Positions 39,786 to 48,863 are shown, counted from the first letter of the stretch. The stretch: DNA of 64,000 nucleotides from UBA6898 sp964463135 (GCA_964463135.1 CAYXBA010000006.1:62001-126000); one strand, 5' to 3'. The notes: generated by a model from the letters alone, not told the origin. Translations and numbers: made by a program.

Positions 39786-42432
39786 CTGGCTGTTCCTCCT
39801 GATTGAGTCTGCGTACCAGTCCGCTGGCGCCGTCCATCTCCACCAGGTTTCCATTTTTGAGCCAGGCGGTAATGCCGGGAATGGAAACCACGGCCGGGAT
39901 GCCCATCTCGCGGGCCACGATGGCCGAGTGGGAGAGCAGGCTCCCCCTTTCGACCAGCAGACCAGAACAGGCTGGAAAAAGCATGATCCATCCGGGATCG
40001 GTGCGCTCTGCTACCAGGATCTCACCCTGGCGGATGACCGCACCGCGCGGATCGGTGATTACCCGCACAGTGCCGCGCACCACACCTGGACAGCAGCCAA
40101 TCCCTTTCACGGTATCGCCCTTGGGCGCCGCCTGGGCAGCGACAGTGGAGCGACAGGTCTGGGCGTGGCTGACCATGCCCCGGGTTTCGAAGCGATCGGC
40201 CGGTGGCTCCATTGCGCGCCATCCGTCGAATTCGGCACGACGCAGGGCTACTAGGCCGCGCAGATTAGTACTTGAGGCGGTACCCTCCACGAAACCGAAT
40301 ATCTCGTCCTTATCCAGCCAGAATATGTCCCGCGGTCTGTCCAGGATTCCTTCGGCATGGAATCGCTTACCCATCTCAACGAAGATGCGACGCACCCGTC
40401 CGAAGAGGCGTGTACGCTCGAAGCGCAAGTTCTCCCGGTCCCGCACCCTGGCCCGGGCCTGATCCATTACCCAGCCGAAGAGCATGCGCTTCAGCGGCTT
40501 GCCGGCCAGAAGACCTCGCACCCTCTCTTCCGCCACTCGCCGAATGGCCCCTTCATCAAACGGCTGACCCGCCCCTTCGCTCCGGATCCGACGGGCGAAT
40601 TCGCCGATGGAACGCTGCAACGGCAGGGGATCGTCATGAAGCGTAGCGCTTTCCAGTTTCAGCTCATCCAGGCAGCGGTCGCCAAACTTCTCCAGATAGG
40701 CACTGTAGAGATGTCTCAGCTTTGTATGAGCCTCAATGGCCCGGCCGATGTCGGTATCTCCGTTAGCCAGCATTTCGGTCAGGACTCCATCCCCGGCCAC
40801 CACCAAGGCCATCTCCCGCACCTGCCGAGCCGGTTCAGCACTGATCATGCCCCCTTCGCCTGACAGGAGATCGTTCTGCAGGGTTTCCTGGCCGTCATCA
40901 CACCAGGAGGTCGTCAGCTTGCGCAGCAGACCATAGAACACCATGGCAAAAAAATCGTTTATCAGCGGCGCATCCCAACGGGTGAGCAGCTTCATCTCCA
41001 GCATGCGGTAATGGGCAACTAGTTCGTCGGGTCGCTGTTCTTCCAGAGGCGGGTCCGGGATGGCCAGGGCAGTGTTGAGCCGTTCGTAGAATTGAGGGAT
41101 GCTCTTCTTCAGACCACGCAGATTCCGTACCAATCCGGAAACGCTTCTGATCAGGTTCAAGCGGTCCTGCCACGACGCCACCCGGTAGTTCGCCACCGCC
41201 TCAGTGATGATCGCCTCCGGTATGCCATCCTTGACCCCCATCATCTGTTCCATGAAGCGCCGGTTGGTGGAGAAGCCCGGCAACAAGGCCAACAAGCGGT
41301 ACCAGTTGAGCAGGTTGTAGTAGACCCTGCCCCGCACCAGCCCCAGCATGCGAGGAAAGATACATTCGTTGGCTGCAATAGCTTCGGCCGGCACCGCCAT
41401 GATATGACAGAATTGGCGATAGACCTCCTCGTAGATATGCCTAGCAAAAGAAAAGGTGAGCGGAGTGGTCACCCCGCCGTAACTCTCGGCGATGTTGCTG
41501 TTGTCCCAGATGTTAAGACCACCGTCCGGATCAGGCAGCAATGTCAGGGAGGTGATTGGACGGGATTGCAGCAGGTACAGGGCACCATCCTCTATTCCCC
41601 ACTCAATATCCTGAGGTCGCCCAAAATGATGATCGGCCTTGCGGGCTAACTCCGCGACTGCCAGAACCTGATCTGAACGCAGGCAGGCGCAGTTTGATTG
41701 TTCAGGTGTGACCACAACGCTACGGATCCCTTTGCCGGGATCTGCGCGATGTGCGATGCGTTTATTGGCGATCTGCTCGTCGATCACGGTTCCAGCCCGA
41801 TTAACCCGCCAAGTATCGGCATCGCACTCTCCCGAAACGAGCGATGTGCCGAGACCGTAGACTCCGCTGACCACGGTGACGCCGCGCCTGCCGTTGACGG
41901 GGTCGGCGCTGAAGGCGACTCCGGCAGTATCGGCCGCCACCATGCGCTGCACCAAAACCGCAGGACAAACGGGCATCGGTGACAGACCTTTCTCACGACG
42001 ATAAGCAAGAACTCGATCGCTAAATCCCGATCGCCAGACGTCAACCACTCTTGCGGGTACATCCGTCTGCGAAACAAAAAGAAACGAATCAAGTTGCCCG
42101 GCAAAGGAGTGCGCGCTACCATCCTCGTCCAGCGCCGAAGAACGAACCGCTACCAGTTCGCCTCGAGGGCACAGGGCGCCCAGTGCATGGACAAGCTCCC
42201 GCCGCACGTCGTCGCTCAACGCGATTCGCTCCAGAGCCGACTGCACATGCATAGGGTCGCCTGAAGCAATATCCGTCATCTGGGAAGCCGTCAGGCTGGA
42301 ATGGAATGCCTCAGAAGCAACGACAAACCATGCTGGGACAGGGAGGCGCGCCGAATGCAAGGCCGCTAAAGCACCGGCTTTACCTCCCAGTAAGCTAAGC
42401 GGACCACTGTTGCCAAGCAGAATGTAGCTCAT
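39775..42432 (-). CDS. PEP-synthase/rifampicin-phosphotransferase-like dikinase
   Basis: 885 residues from ATG 42432 (GGGAGG upstream, TAATG overlap with the UbiA stop). The N-terminal ATP-grasp domain (about 1-330) has SLLGGKAGALAAL, VRSSALDEDGSAHSFAGQLD and DIEWGIEDGALYLLQSRPI. A long mostly helical middle (about 350-770) is unlike PEP synthase. The C-terminal swivelling domain bears the phospho-His in GSLLSHSAIVAREMGIP. No PEP/pyruvate barrel is present. This three-part order matches rifampicin phosphotransferases, which move the beta phosphate of ATP onto a small-molecule hydroxyl. In this cluster a lipid or isoprenoid acceptor is more likely than an antibiotic, but that is inference. Confidence 0.8.
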   Translation of the reverse strand: MSYILLGNSGPLSLLGGKAGALAALHSARLPVPAWFVVASEAFHSSLTASQMTDIASGDPMHVQSALERIALSDDVRRELVHALGALCPRGELVAVRSSALDEDGSAHSFAGQLDSFLFVSQTDVPARVVDVWRSGFSDRVLAYRREKGLSPMPVCPAVLVQRMVAADTAGVAFSADPVNGRRGVTVVSGVYGLGTSLVSGECDADTWRVNRAGTVIDEQIANKRIAHRADPGKGIRSVVVTPEQSNCACLRSDQVLAVAELARKADHHFGRPQDIEWGIEDGALYLLQSRPITSLTLLPDPDGGLNIWDNSNIAESYGGVTTPLTFSFARHIYEEVYRQFCHIMAVPAEAIAANECIFPRMLGLVRGRVYYNLLNWYRLLALLPGFSTNRRFMEQMMGVKDGIPEAIITEAVANYRVASWQDRLNLIRSVSGLVRNLRGLKKSIPQFYERLNTALAIPDPPLEEQRPDELVAHYRMLEMKLLTRWDAPLINDFFAMVFYGLLRKLTTSWCDDGQETLQNDLLSGEGGMISAEPARQVREMALVVAGDGVLTEMLANGDTDIGRAIEAHTKLRHLYSAYLEKFGDRCLDELKLESATLHDDPLPLQRSIGEFARRIRSEGAGQPFDEGAIRRVAEERVRGLLAGKPLKRMLFGWVMDQARARVRDRENLRFERTRLFGRVRRIFVEMGKRFHAEGILDRPRDIFWLDKDEIFGFVEGTASSTNLRGLVALRRAEFDGWRAMEPPADRFETRGMVSHAQTCRSTVAAQAAPKGDTVKGIGCCPGVVRGTVRVITDPRGAVIRQGEILVAERTDPGWIMLFPACSGLLVERGSLLSHSAIVAREMGIPAVVSIPGITAWLKNGNLVEMDGASGLVRRLNQEEQPDAQ

Positions 42433-43349
42433 TACCTGCCTCCCTGAACATGTCGAAGCAATAACGGTACCGCTCCCAGGCTCAGGTACATCAGCAGAGT
42501 CCAAGCGCCGGAAAAGAGCTCTATGCGCTTGTCGCTGCCGGGGAGTAGCGTGGAGTTGAAGGTCATCGCAAGCAGGAATGCGAAGGAGAGAAGGAAGAGC
42601 AGAAGCAGCGCTACCGGGGCGGCAAAGTCGATCAGCAACGCGCCGCGCCAAGCGCAGATGGCGGTAAGCAACATGGCCCCAAGCCAGACCAGCAGAGCCT
42701 TACGGCGCCCCCAGAGGAAGGAGTAGGTTTCGACCCCCTCTTCCTCGTCCTGAGGCACGCGGATCTTGCGACCGATCTCAATGACGATGCCGTTCAGGTA
42801 GCTGACAGCCAAAAACCAGCCCAGTCCGCGAGGGGGTGCGGCGCCGGCTATGAGCCAGTCGCAGGCGGTGGCGTAGATGTCGAACACCGGCATGATGATC
42901 ATGTGGGAAAGCATATAGAAGACAGGATGAGCTTTGAGCCATTCATGAACAAAGAACTCCTTGCTCATCAGGGCCAGCCAGGTCCAGGCCACAACCAACA
43001 GTAGTGCCTGCAGCGGTCGCAGCCAGAGGGAACCGGCCAGTTGGATGGCTGCAGCCCCAACGCCGATCCAGCCCAGCTCATGCAGGGTGACCAAGCCGCG
43101 CGGCACAGGACGGTAGGGGCGCCAGCGGGCATCATCTTCAGCATCCTTGAACTCGTCAGCTATGCGCAGTTGCAGGAAAAACAGGAAAGCGGTGACAAAG
43201 GCCACAATGGCTGCCGCCGGCCGCAGAGCGGTCTCTCCCCGCAACAAGGCAGAATAGCTCATGGCCGATAGGCTGAAGGCTAGGATCAGCGGGCCGTGGG
43301 CAAAAACGGGGAAGCGCTCCTTCTGGTAGGTCCACCACTGGTTATTCAA
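42432..43349 (-). CDS. UbiA-family prenyltransferase
   Basis: A 305-residue integral membrane protein with about nine hydrophobic helices. The first Asp-rich motif is RIADEFKDAEDDARW (from residue 62) followed by RPYRPVPRG. The second is the GIVIEIGRKIR/PQDEEEGVETYS region, the place of the second D-rich loop. These are the Mg-diphosphate sites of UbiA enzymes, which attach prenyl chains to aromatic or glycerol acceptors. Acceptor unknown. It overlaps the HMG-CoA reductase stop by eight bases and the dikinase start by one base. Confidence 0.87.
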   Translation of the reverse strand: MNNQWWTYQKERFPVFAHGPLILAFSLSAMSYSALLRGETALRPAAAIVAFVTAFLFFLQLRIADEFKDAEDDARWRPYRPVPRGLVTLHELGWIGVGAAAIQLAGSLWLRPLQALLLVVAWTWLALMSKEFFVHEWLKAHPVFYMLSHMIIMPVFDIYATACDWLIAGAAPPRGLGWFLAVSYLNGIVIEIGRKIRVPQDEEEGVETYSFLWGRRKALLVWLGAMLLTAICAWRGALLIDFAAPVALLLLFLLSFAFLLAMTFNSTLLPGSDKRIELFSGAWTLLMYLSLGAVPLLLRHVQGGR

Positions 43350-44640
43350 GGCGCTCTCCGGTCGCCGCCTGCTCTTTGCCTCGAGCCAGTTTCCGGTGCG
43401 CCCTTGTAAACTCGCCAGCGGCTAGCGCTCCGATGATGGAGAGCTCTCCCGCCAGGGCCAAACCGCAACAGACCTCTGCCAGTGCACGAGCATTACCCTC
43501 GCCGGACAGCCCCATTAGTTCCAGACAGGCCCGCTGAGTTGGCAGCCCGGTGCCGCCCCCGACTGTGCCCACCATCAGATTCGGCAGGGTGACTGTCGCA
43601 TAGAGCGCTCCGTCCGCTCGCACCTCGAGGCGGGTCACACCCACGGCGGACTCGGCGACGCATGCAGCATCCTGACCGCAGGCGATGTAAAGGGCTGCCA
43701 GACCGTTTGCGTAATGTCCCTGCACCCCGATGGTGCCGGAAAGTACTCCCCCAATGGCCGACATGCGCCAGTAATCCGTCATCCGTTGCGGTGTCGTATG
43801 AAGGACCTGTTCCACCATCTCGGAGGGAATGGTCGCCTCGGCGGCAACCTTTTTGCCGCGAACATTCAAAAACGACTGGGCGCTGGCCTTTTTATCACCT
43901 GACATATTGGCCTCGACAAAATAATACTCCGGCCGAACCGGAGAGCGTTCGCTGATCAGAGCACAGGCCGCCTCAGTAGCAATGGTAGCCATGTTCTGTC
44001 CAGAAGCATCGCCGGTAAGGAACTCCAGGATCAGGTAGACGTGATTGCCCTCAATGGTGATGCGCAAATCGGAAAGGGTGCCGTGCCGGGTGGTCGCCTC
44101 GGCCACGGCACGGATCGACTCCATGTTCTCTATTGTCCAGGCCACGAATATCCCGGCATCTCTGGCATTGGCAAACGCGAAACCGGGGGATCGACAGACC
44201 CCTTCCGCCAAGAGCATGGCACTGCACCCGCCTGCCTGGGAGAGCAGGCAAGCCCCCCGGTGGTAAGAAGCCACAAGGGCCGCCTCGCTGGTGGCCAGAG
44301 GCAGGTAATAATCTCCCTTGGCAAACAGGCCGTTGACCCGCAGTGGTCCAGCCAGCCCCAGCGGCAGTCGCGTCACGCCGATGAAGTTCTCGATATTGCG
44401 GCTATAGCAGGCCATCTGTTCAATATCGATACTATCTAATAGAGATTCGCGAACGCCAGAAGGCGCTGCAATGCGCCGCCAGCGACGCGCTACAATTTCG
44501 GGTGTGATGTGGGCTCCCCCCGGCACATGCTGAACCGGATTAGCAGTATTCGGTTCGAGGCGCTGGCGCAACTGTTCGCTGTTTTTTTCAAGTAATAGAC
44601 GATCTAGAAAATTGCGTGCACGAAAAAAGTCGCTGGGCAT
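43342..44640 (-). CDS. Class I HMG-CoA reductase
   Basis: 432 residues from ATG 44640 (AAGGGGGAT upstream). ENFIGVTRLPLGLAGPL (84-100) is the substrate loop, ATSEAALVASYHRG carries catalytic Glu119, GDKKASA has Lys250, GQDAACVAES has Asp324 and AAGEFTRAHRK has His415, so all four catalytic residues are present. GDASGQN and GTVGGGTGLPTQRACLEL fit the class I (NADPH) type. It reduces HMG-CoA to mevalonate. No other mevalonate-pathway gene is in the window. The Asn that follows the catalytic Asp in human HMGR (AQN) is replaced (AACV). First gene of the cluster. Confidence 0.92.
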   Translation of the reverse strand: MPSDFFRARNFLDRLLLEKNSEQLRQRLEPNTANPVQHVPGGAHITPEIVARRWRRIAAPSGVRESLLDSIDIEQMACYSRNIENFIGVTRLPLGLAGPLRVNGLFAKGDYYLPLATSEAALVASYHRGACLLSQAGGCSAMLLAEGVCRSPGFAFANARDAGIFVAWTIENMESIRAVAEATTRHGTLSDLRITIEGNHVYLILEFLTGDASGQNMATIATEAACALISERSPVRPEYYFVEANMSGDKKASAQSFLNVRGKKVAAEATIPSEMVEQVLHTTPQRMTDYWRMSAIGGVLSGTIGVQGHYANGLAALYIACGQDAACVAESAVGVTRLEVRADGALYATVTLPNLMVGTVGGGTGLPTQRACLELMGLSGEGNARALAEVCCGLALAGELSIIGALAAGEFTRAHRKLARGKEQAATGERLE

Positions 44641-44882
44641 AATATCCCCCTTTAATTTAATAGCGCTCCCAACAGAAACCATGAAAAATCGAATAGGATT
44701 TACAGCAAGAGGATATATGAAGATATTCCCCAAAATGTCCTTCAGCATAATTTGTAAATACACAGGATTGTGGTAAATAGTTGCCAAGTGCTGAAGATTT
44801 CACTTATCGATCTCCTTGTTGCTTCTGTAGTGTTTTTTAAATTGGTATATTGGCCACAGTCTCAAAAGTCCCGAGAATGCTG

Positions 44883-46391
44883 TCATAGAAGAGGCTTGAT
44901 GGGCATCAGCTGATAAAGCAGGACCTTGGTTCGTTTTGCAAACGAAGCGTAATGATCTGGATCGTCCTTGGCGGCGTCCCAACTGTTGTCCGGTGCCATA
45001 TCAGTTTCGATAGCGGTCTCCACCGCTCGCGCCAGCGCCTCGTCATGGATAATCACGCCGACTTCGGTGTTCAGGTTCTCGGAACGCGGGTCGAAGTTGA
45101 ATGTTCCGATATAGACGGTCTTCGTATCAATCACGAGTGTCTTGGCGTGAAGCGAAAAGACGGGGGCTTTGCAGCTTGTCTCCGGAGTGCGCTGCATCAG
45201 CTTGCGTTGTACATCCGGAGCGGGCTTGTACTCGTAAATCTGCAACCCCATTTTGAGCAGCCGGTGGCGCTGATTTCGATACCCGCTGAAGGCCTGAAGA
45301 TTGTCGGTAGAGGCGAGGGAGTTGGTATTGATACGCACTGTAACACCGCGGCTGGTAATCCCGTGAAATAGGCCCAACGCTTTGTCCGACAGAACAAGAT
45401 AGGGCGACTGGATCACGACGCGCACTTGTGCGCTCTTGAGCAACTGCCCGAGCGCTGAGGTCGTCAGTCCCCCGCTGTCAAGCCGGACCTTATTGTCGTT
45501 CTTACCGGGCCGGTCGCTGATGAACTCCACGTTGCTCCAGGTCATCTGTTTCGCCAAGCGAGCAAAAGCAGCCGGTGTCGCTGCGATGGCCGCTTGTACC
45601 TCAGGGGCAAAATTCTCCGGTGATTTCGCGTACTCGTGCAGCTCGCGATAGAACTGCTTGATCTCCTCATCGACCACGCGCACGTTTTTCTGCATCAGAC
45701 CCGTGCCGTCATATAGCTCCTCGACTTTTACACTCAGCTTGCTACTCCAGAAGCGTTCGAAGCTCGCCTGCATCGACTTGACCACTTTGCCGAGCAGCAA
45801 CGCATCCCGGTCGCGAAAGTTGTAATCGTGGCTGTAGTCGAAGTACTCGGCCGCCATGTTCCGCCCGCCCGTGATGGCGACCGTGCCATCAATCACCATC
45901 ACTTTGTCGTGCATGCGCTGATTGATGCCGCGGAAATCGGTCATCATATTAAACAGGCGACTCTGTATGGGAACGCCAACTGAGATTTGCGGGTTATAAA
46001 TGCTGATATCGATGTTCGGATGCCGGGCGAGCGCGAGCAGTGACTTGTCAGGAGCGTCGATCAGCAGGTCGTCCACAATAACCCGCACACGCACTCCTCG
46101 CTCTGCCGCGCTCAGCAGAGCCTCCGCTGCCAGGATGCCAATGTTGTCCGTGCTCCAGATAAAATACTGGACCTCGATCGACTTCTTTGCATGTTCTGCC
46201 AGCCATGCCCGCGCCAACAGTGCTTCTGCTCCTGTGTCCAGCACATAAACCCCGCTCTTCCAAGCATGCGCCGCAATCTGGGCGTTGATGAACGCCATCG
46301 GAGCATCGTTTGCAGCAAACGCAATCGATGCGAAGCCGGCACACAAGGCGAGCAATGCGATGACGACCCATCGTCCTTTTTTTATTACCAT
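44883..46391 (-). CDS. Exported phospholipase D-family protein (cardiolipin-synthase ClsC-like)
   Basis: A 502-residue protein with a signal peptide (WVVIALLALCAGFASIAFA, cut near residue 26) and two HKD motifs: INQRMHDKVMVIDG (about residue 163) and FSLHAKTLVIDTKTVYIGTF with RSENLNTEVG (about 410). Two HKD motifs make the usual PLD active site, and the sequence resembles YmdC/ClsC, which exchange phosphatidyl groups. Export suggests it acts in the periplasm. It lies 242 bases upstream of HMG-CoA reductase on the same strand and just downstream of a broken HMGR fragment. No Shine-Dalgarno is evident. Confidence 0.85.
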   Translation of the reverse strand: MVIKKGRWVVIALLALCAGFASIAFAANDAPMAFINAQIAAHAWKSGVYVLDTGAEALLARAWLAEHAKKSIEVQYFIWSTDNIGILAAEALLSAAERGVRVRVIVDDLLIDAPDKSLLALARHPNIDISIYNPQISVGVPIQSRLFNMMTDFRGINQRMHDKVMVIDGTVAITGGRNMAAEYFDYSHDYNFRDRDALLLGKVVKSMQASFERFWSSKLSVKVEELYDGTGLMQKNVRVVDEEIKQFYRELHEYAKSPENFAPEVQAAIAATPAAFARLAKQMTWSNVEFISDRPGKNDNKVRLDSGGLTTSALGQLLKSAQVRVVIQSPYLVLSDKALGLFHGITSRGVTVRINTNSLASTDNLQAFSGYRNQRHRLLKMGLQIYEYKPAPDVQRKLMQRTPETSCKAPVFSLHAKTLVIDTKTVYIGTFNFDPRSENLNTEVGVIIHDEALARAVETAIETDMAPDNSWDAAKDDPDHYASFAKRTKVLLYQLMPIKPLL

Positions 46392-46438
46392 GCTATTACG
46401 TATTGTCCCTCAGTATCTTGCCTGTGCTTTTCCCTTTA

Positions 46439-46577
46439 GGTCGTAATGGGGGTGCCCCTAGCATATGCTGAACCGGCCTTGAAGCATTCGATCCGAGACG
46501 CTGATTCAAGTATTCGCTGCTTTTCCGAACAATAAACAATCCAAAATATTTCGTGCATGAGAAAAATCACTGGATAT
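46439..46577 (-). pseudogene. Decayed 5' fragment of a second HMG-CoA reductase gene
   Basis: By hand, this stretch aligns over its whole length with 44501-44640, the 5' end of the intact HMGR gene, at roughly 70 percent identity. Read on the minus strand, its first part gives ISSDFSHARNILDCLL against MPSDFFRARNFLDRLL. After a one-base deletion the second part gives SSEYLNQRLGSNASRPVQHM against NSEQLRQRLEPNTANPVQHV. The start codon is changed to ATA, so it cannot be translated normally. The homology stops about 48 bases before the phospholipase D start. Confidence 0.85.
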
Positions 46578-47028
46578 AAGCTTTTCCAATACTATTTACA
46601 GTGGTTTTCGGCTTGATGCATCCAGCCTTTACAATGCCGTAGTTTTTATAGAGTTACAAGTCTGGATCTGCCTGTAGTTGCTTTTTCAAGCTACCGCCTT
46701 TTACTGCCCAAACCAACTGCGGGGCAGTATTATTTCTTGTGACATAATTATACGCTGTGGCCATTAACAATAAACGGGATGGTTTCTCTGATTCTGTCCC
46801 CTGCGTAAGTGTAATTAAACATTCGGAAAATGTAAATACAAAAAAGATCATTGGCAAAAAGATCATTGGATGTTGTAGGCCGACAGGGTGTAAGGGCGCG
46901 GAGATCCTGCGAGCGATCCATAGTTGATATGCTACAATACTATCGCTCTGTGGCAGAGTAATAAGGCGGTTTACGGTTGTTCAATTTTGAAGGCTCCGTA
47001 AAGAGCTAGGTTAATAGGGGGGCCAATT
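46578..47028. other. AT-rich intergenic region before the PfkB gene
   Basis: About 450 bases between the HMGR relic and the PfkB-kinase gene with no supported gene. A 70-codon minus-strand ORF at 46654-46866 lacks a recognisable product. The region is AT-rich, as in decaying or horizontally acquired DNA. A TAGGGGGGCC Shine-Dalgarno-like block stands just before the PfkB start. No terminal repeats, integrase or tRNA were seen. Confidence 0.5.
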
Positions 47029-47961
47029 ATGAATATCTTTATCTCGGGTTCGATGGCGTATGACAGGATCATGGACTTTCCCGGCTCGTTCGCCGACTAT
47101 ATCCTGCCGGACAAGATCCATGTGCTGAATGTCTGCTTCAATGTCACCAGCCTGACGGAGAAGTTCGGCGGCACTGCCGGCAATATCGCCTATTCCCTCA
47201 GCCTGCTTAATGAGAAGCCGCTGATCATCGCAACGATCGGCAAGGACTATGAGACCTATTTCGACTGGCTGAAGACGCATGCCATATCGAATGAAGGCAT
47301 CTCGATCATCCGGGAGGAGTTCACTGCCGGCGCGTATATCACCACAGACAAGTCGGACAACCAGATCACGGGCTTTAATCCTGGCGCCATGAAGCAGGCA
47401 ACGAACTATGACATCAGCTCAGCAGATCCGAAAAGTTCGGTCATGCTTCTTGCCCCGGGCAATCTGCAGGACATGATCGGATATGCCTCGCGCTGCCGGG
47501 AAAGGGGCATTCCTTACATCTGCGATCCCGGCCAGTCGCTGACCCTATGGACCGGTGAGCAGCTCAGGGACTGGATACGTGGGTCCATGATGCTGATCAG
47601 CAATGACTACGAACTTGAGGTGATCATGAAGATGACCGGCCTGAAGAAGGAAGAGATCCTGGCCATGACCAAGATGATCATCACAACGCTTGGCGATAAA
47701 GGTTCCCTTATCAGCACGGAAGGCCAGGACATAGCAATTCCTGTTGCAAAGGTCTCTGATATCATGGACCCCACGGGTGCCGGAGATGCGTACCGGGCAG
47801 GACTGCTTAAAGGCCTTGCCATGAACAGGAACATCGAAGAGGCTGCGAAGATCGGTGCTGTGGCCGCTGCGTATGCTGTAGAGAATTACGGCACGCAGGA
47901 GCACAGGTACACGTACGAGGAATTTTCAGAAAGATATAAACAAAATTTCGGGCCTCTATAA
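47029..47961 (+). CDS. PfkB-family carbohydrate/nucleoside kinase
   Basis: A 310-residue ribokinase-fold enzyme. KFGGTAGNIAYSLSLLN (about residues 45-61) is the N-terminal glycine signature and MDPTGAGDAYRAGLLKG (about 246-262) holds the catalytic Asp and anion hole. IATIGKDYETYF and SNDYELEVI are also typical. Substrate cannot be read from sequence; the general look is closest to adenosine kinase or sugar kinases. It stands alone between the accessory cluster and a convergent operon. Confidence 0.88.
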   Translation: MNIFISGSMAYDRIMDFPGSFADYILPDKIHVLNVCFNVTSLTEKFGGTAGNIAYSLSLLNEKPLIIATIGKDYETYFDWLKTHAISNEGISIIREEFTAGAYITTDKSDNQITGFNPGAMKQATNYDISSADPKSSVMLLAPGNLQDMIGYASRCRERGIPYICDPGQSLTLWTGEQLRDWIRGSMMLISNDYELEVIMKMTGLKKEEILAMTKMIITTLGDKGSLISTEGQDIAIPVAKVSDIMDPTGAGDAYRAGLLKGLAMNRNIEEAAKIGAVAAAYAVENYGTQEHRYTYEEFSERYKQNFGPL

Positions 47962-47996
47962 ACGACGCTTCCCTTTGCGCTGCAGAGGGTTCAGAG

Positions 47997-48863
47997 CTAC
48001 AGACAGGAAATGTTGAAACGGTCTGCCCTCTTTTTTATCAGGCCGGGGTCGCAGCCCGCTGAAGAAACATCTCCTTTGATATTATCGATCCTGTCAGCAG
48101 TGCCGGGATGGGTCTTCATGATGCCGCCCTCTGAGGCCTTCCCGTTCTTCCCCTGCTGTTCCAGAAAATCCCTGAGCGCAGCAGCGTTGTAACCTGCCTT
48201 TGCCAGGAACGAGAGGGCGGTCTTGTCAGCACTGTATTCCTGCGATTTGCCGTACCCGTTGACCACAAGGGTTTTTACAATATCATCGATGGTGCCCTCG
48301 AATATGCTGGTGAGCTTGGACAGTTCCTGGGGGCCGTAGTTCTCCGCAGCCTTGGCGCCGATAATGGTCACCGCCTCTGTCCAGCGGGATTTCTTGATCG
48401 AGGATATGCCGTCGCGGTGGTTGACATGCGCTATCTCATGTGCAAGCACTGCAGCCAGTTCTTCTTCATTGCTTGTTGCCCTGAGCATGCCCCTGGTGAT
48501 GAAGATGATCCCCCCGGGACAGGCAAAGGCGTTCATCTCGTCCGTGTCGAGGATTGCGAAATGATACCCGCCATGGGTATAGGGTTTTTCTGACTGGAGC
48601 GCCAGCACCATGCCGATCGCATTGATATAGTCGGTCTGCTTTTTGTTCTTGAGCAGCGGATAGGTTGCGAGGATGCGCGCTGCGACTGCGCGGCCGACAT
48701 AATATTCCTCCTCATCAGAAATAGGGCGTGCTGCTTTCCCCGCTGCGGTCGAGGCGGTGGTCAACGTGTCGAGATGTTTTGAGAGGCTGTCCAGAAAGCC
48801 GGCCAATGCATATTCATGAAAAAACAGGAGCATGCAGCTGATGATCAGGACCTTCTTCATCAT
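47997..48863 (-). CDS. M48-family exported metalloprotease
   Basis: 288 residues with a signal peptide (LIISCMLLFFHEYALA, cut near residue 22), no lipobox. AVLAHEIAHVNHRDG (about residue 140) is the HEXXH zinc motif and the downstream EYSADKTALSFLAKAGY supplies the Glu ligand. It resembles LoiP/BepA-type periplasmic proteases that help outer-membrane protein quality control. Its 5' end overlaps the SH3-domain gene by four bases; a signalling cyclase precedes both. Confidence 0.9.
   Translation of the reverse strand: MMKKVLIISCMLLFFHEYALAGFLDSLSKHLDTLTTASTAAGKAARPISDEEEYYVGRAVAARILATYPLLKNKKQTDYINAIGMVLALQSEKPYTHGGYHFAILDTDEMNAFACPGGIIFITRGMLRATSNEEELAAVLAHEIAHVNHRDGISSIKKSRWTEAVTIIGAKAAENYGPQELSKLTSIFEGTIDDIVKTLVVNGYGKSQEYSADKTALSFLAKAGYNAAALRDFLEQQGKNGKASEGGIMKTHPGTADRIDNIKGDVSSAGCDPGLIKKRADRFNISCL

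Noticed and set aside
34706..46391. Reading the cluster as a classical genomic island with integrase and tRNA site
   Set aside because: No integrase, transposase, tRNA gene or direct repeats were found at the borders; transfer is suggested only by codon style and the relic gene.
46654..46866. 70-codon minus-strand ORF in the AT-rich gap
   Set aside because: It could not be linked to a transposase or any known family and has no ribosome binding site, so it was kept as intergenic.
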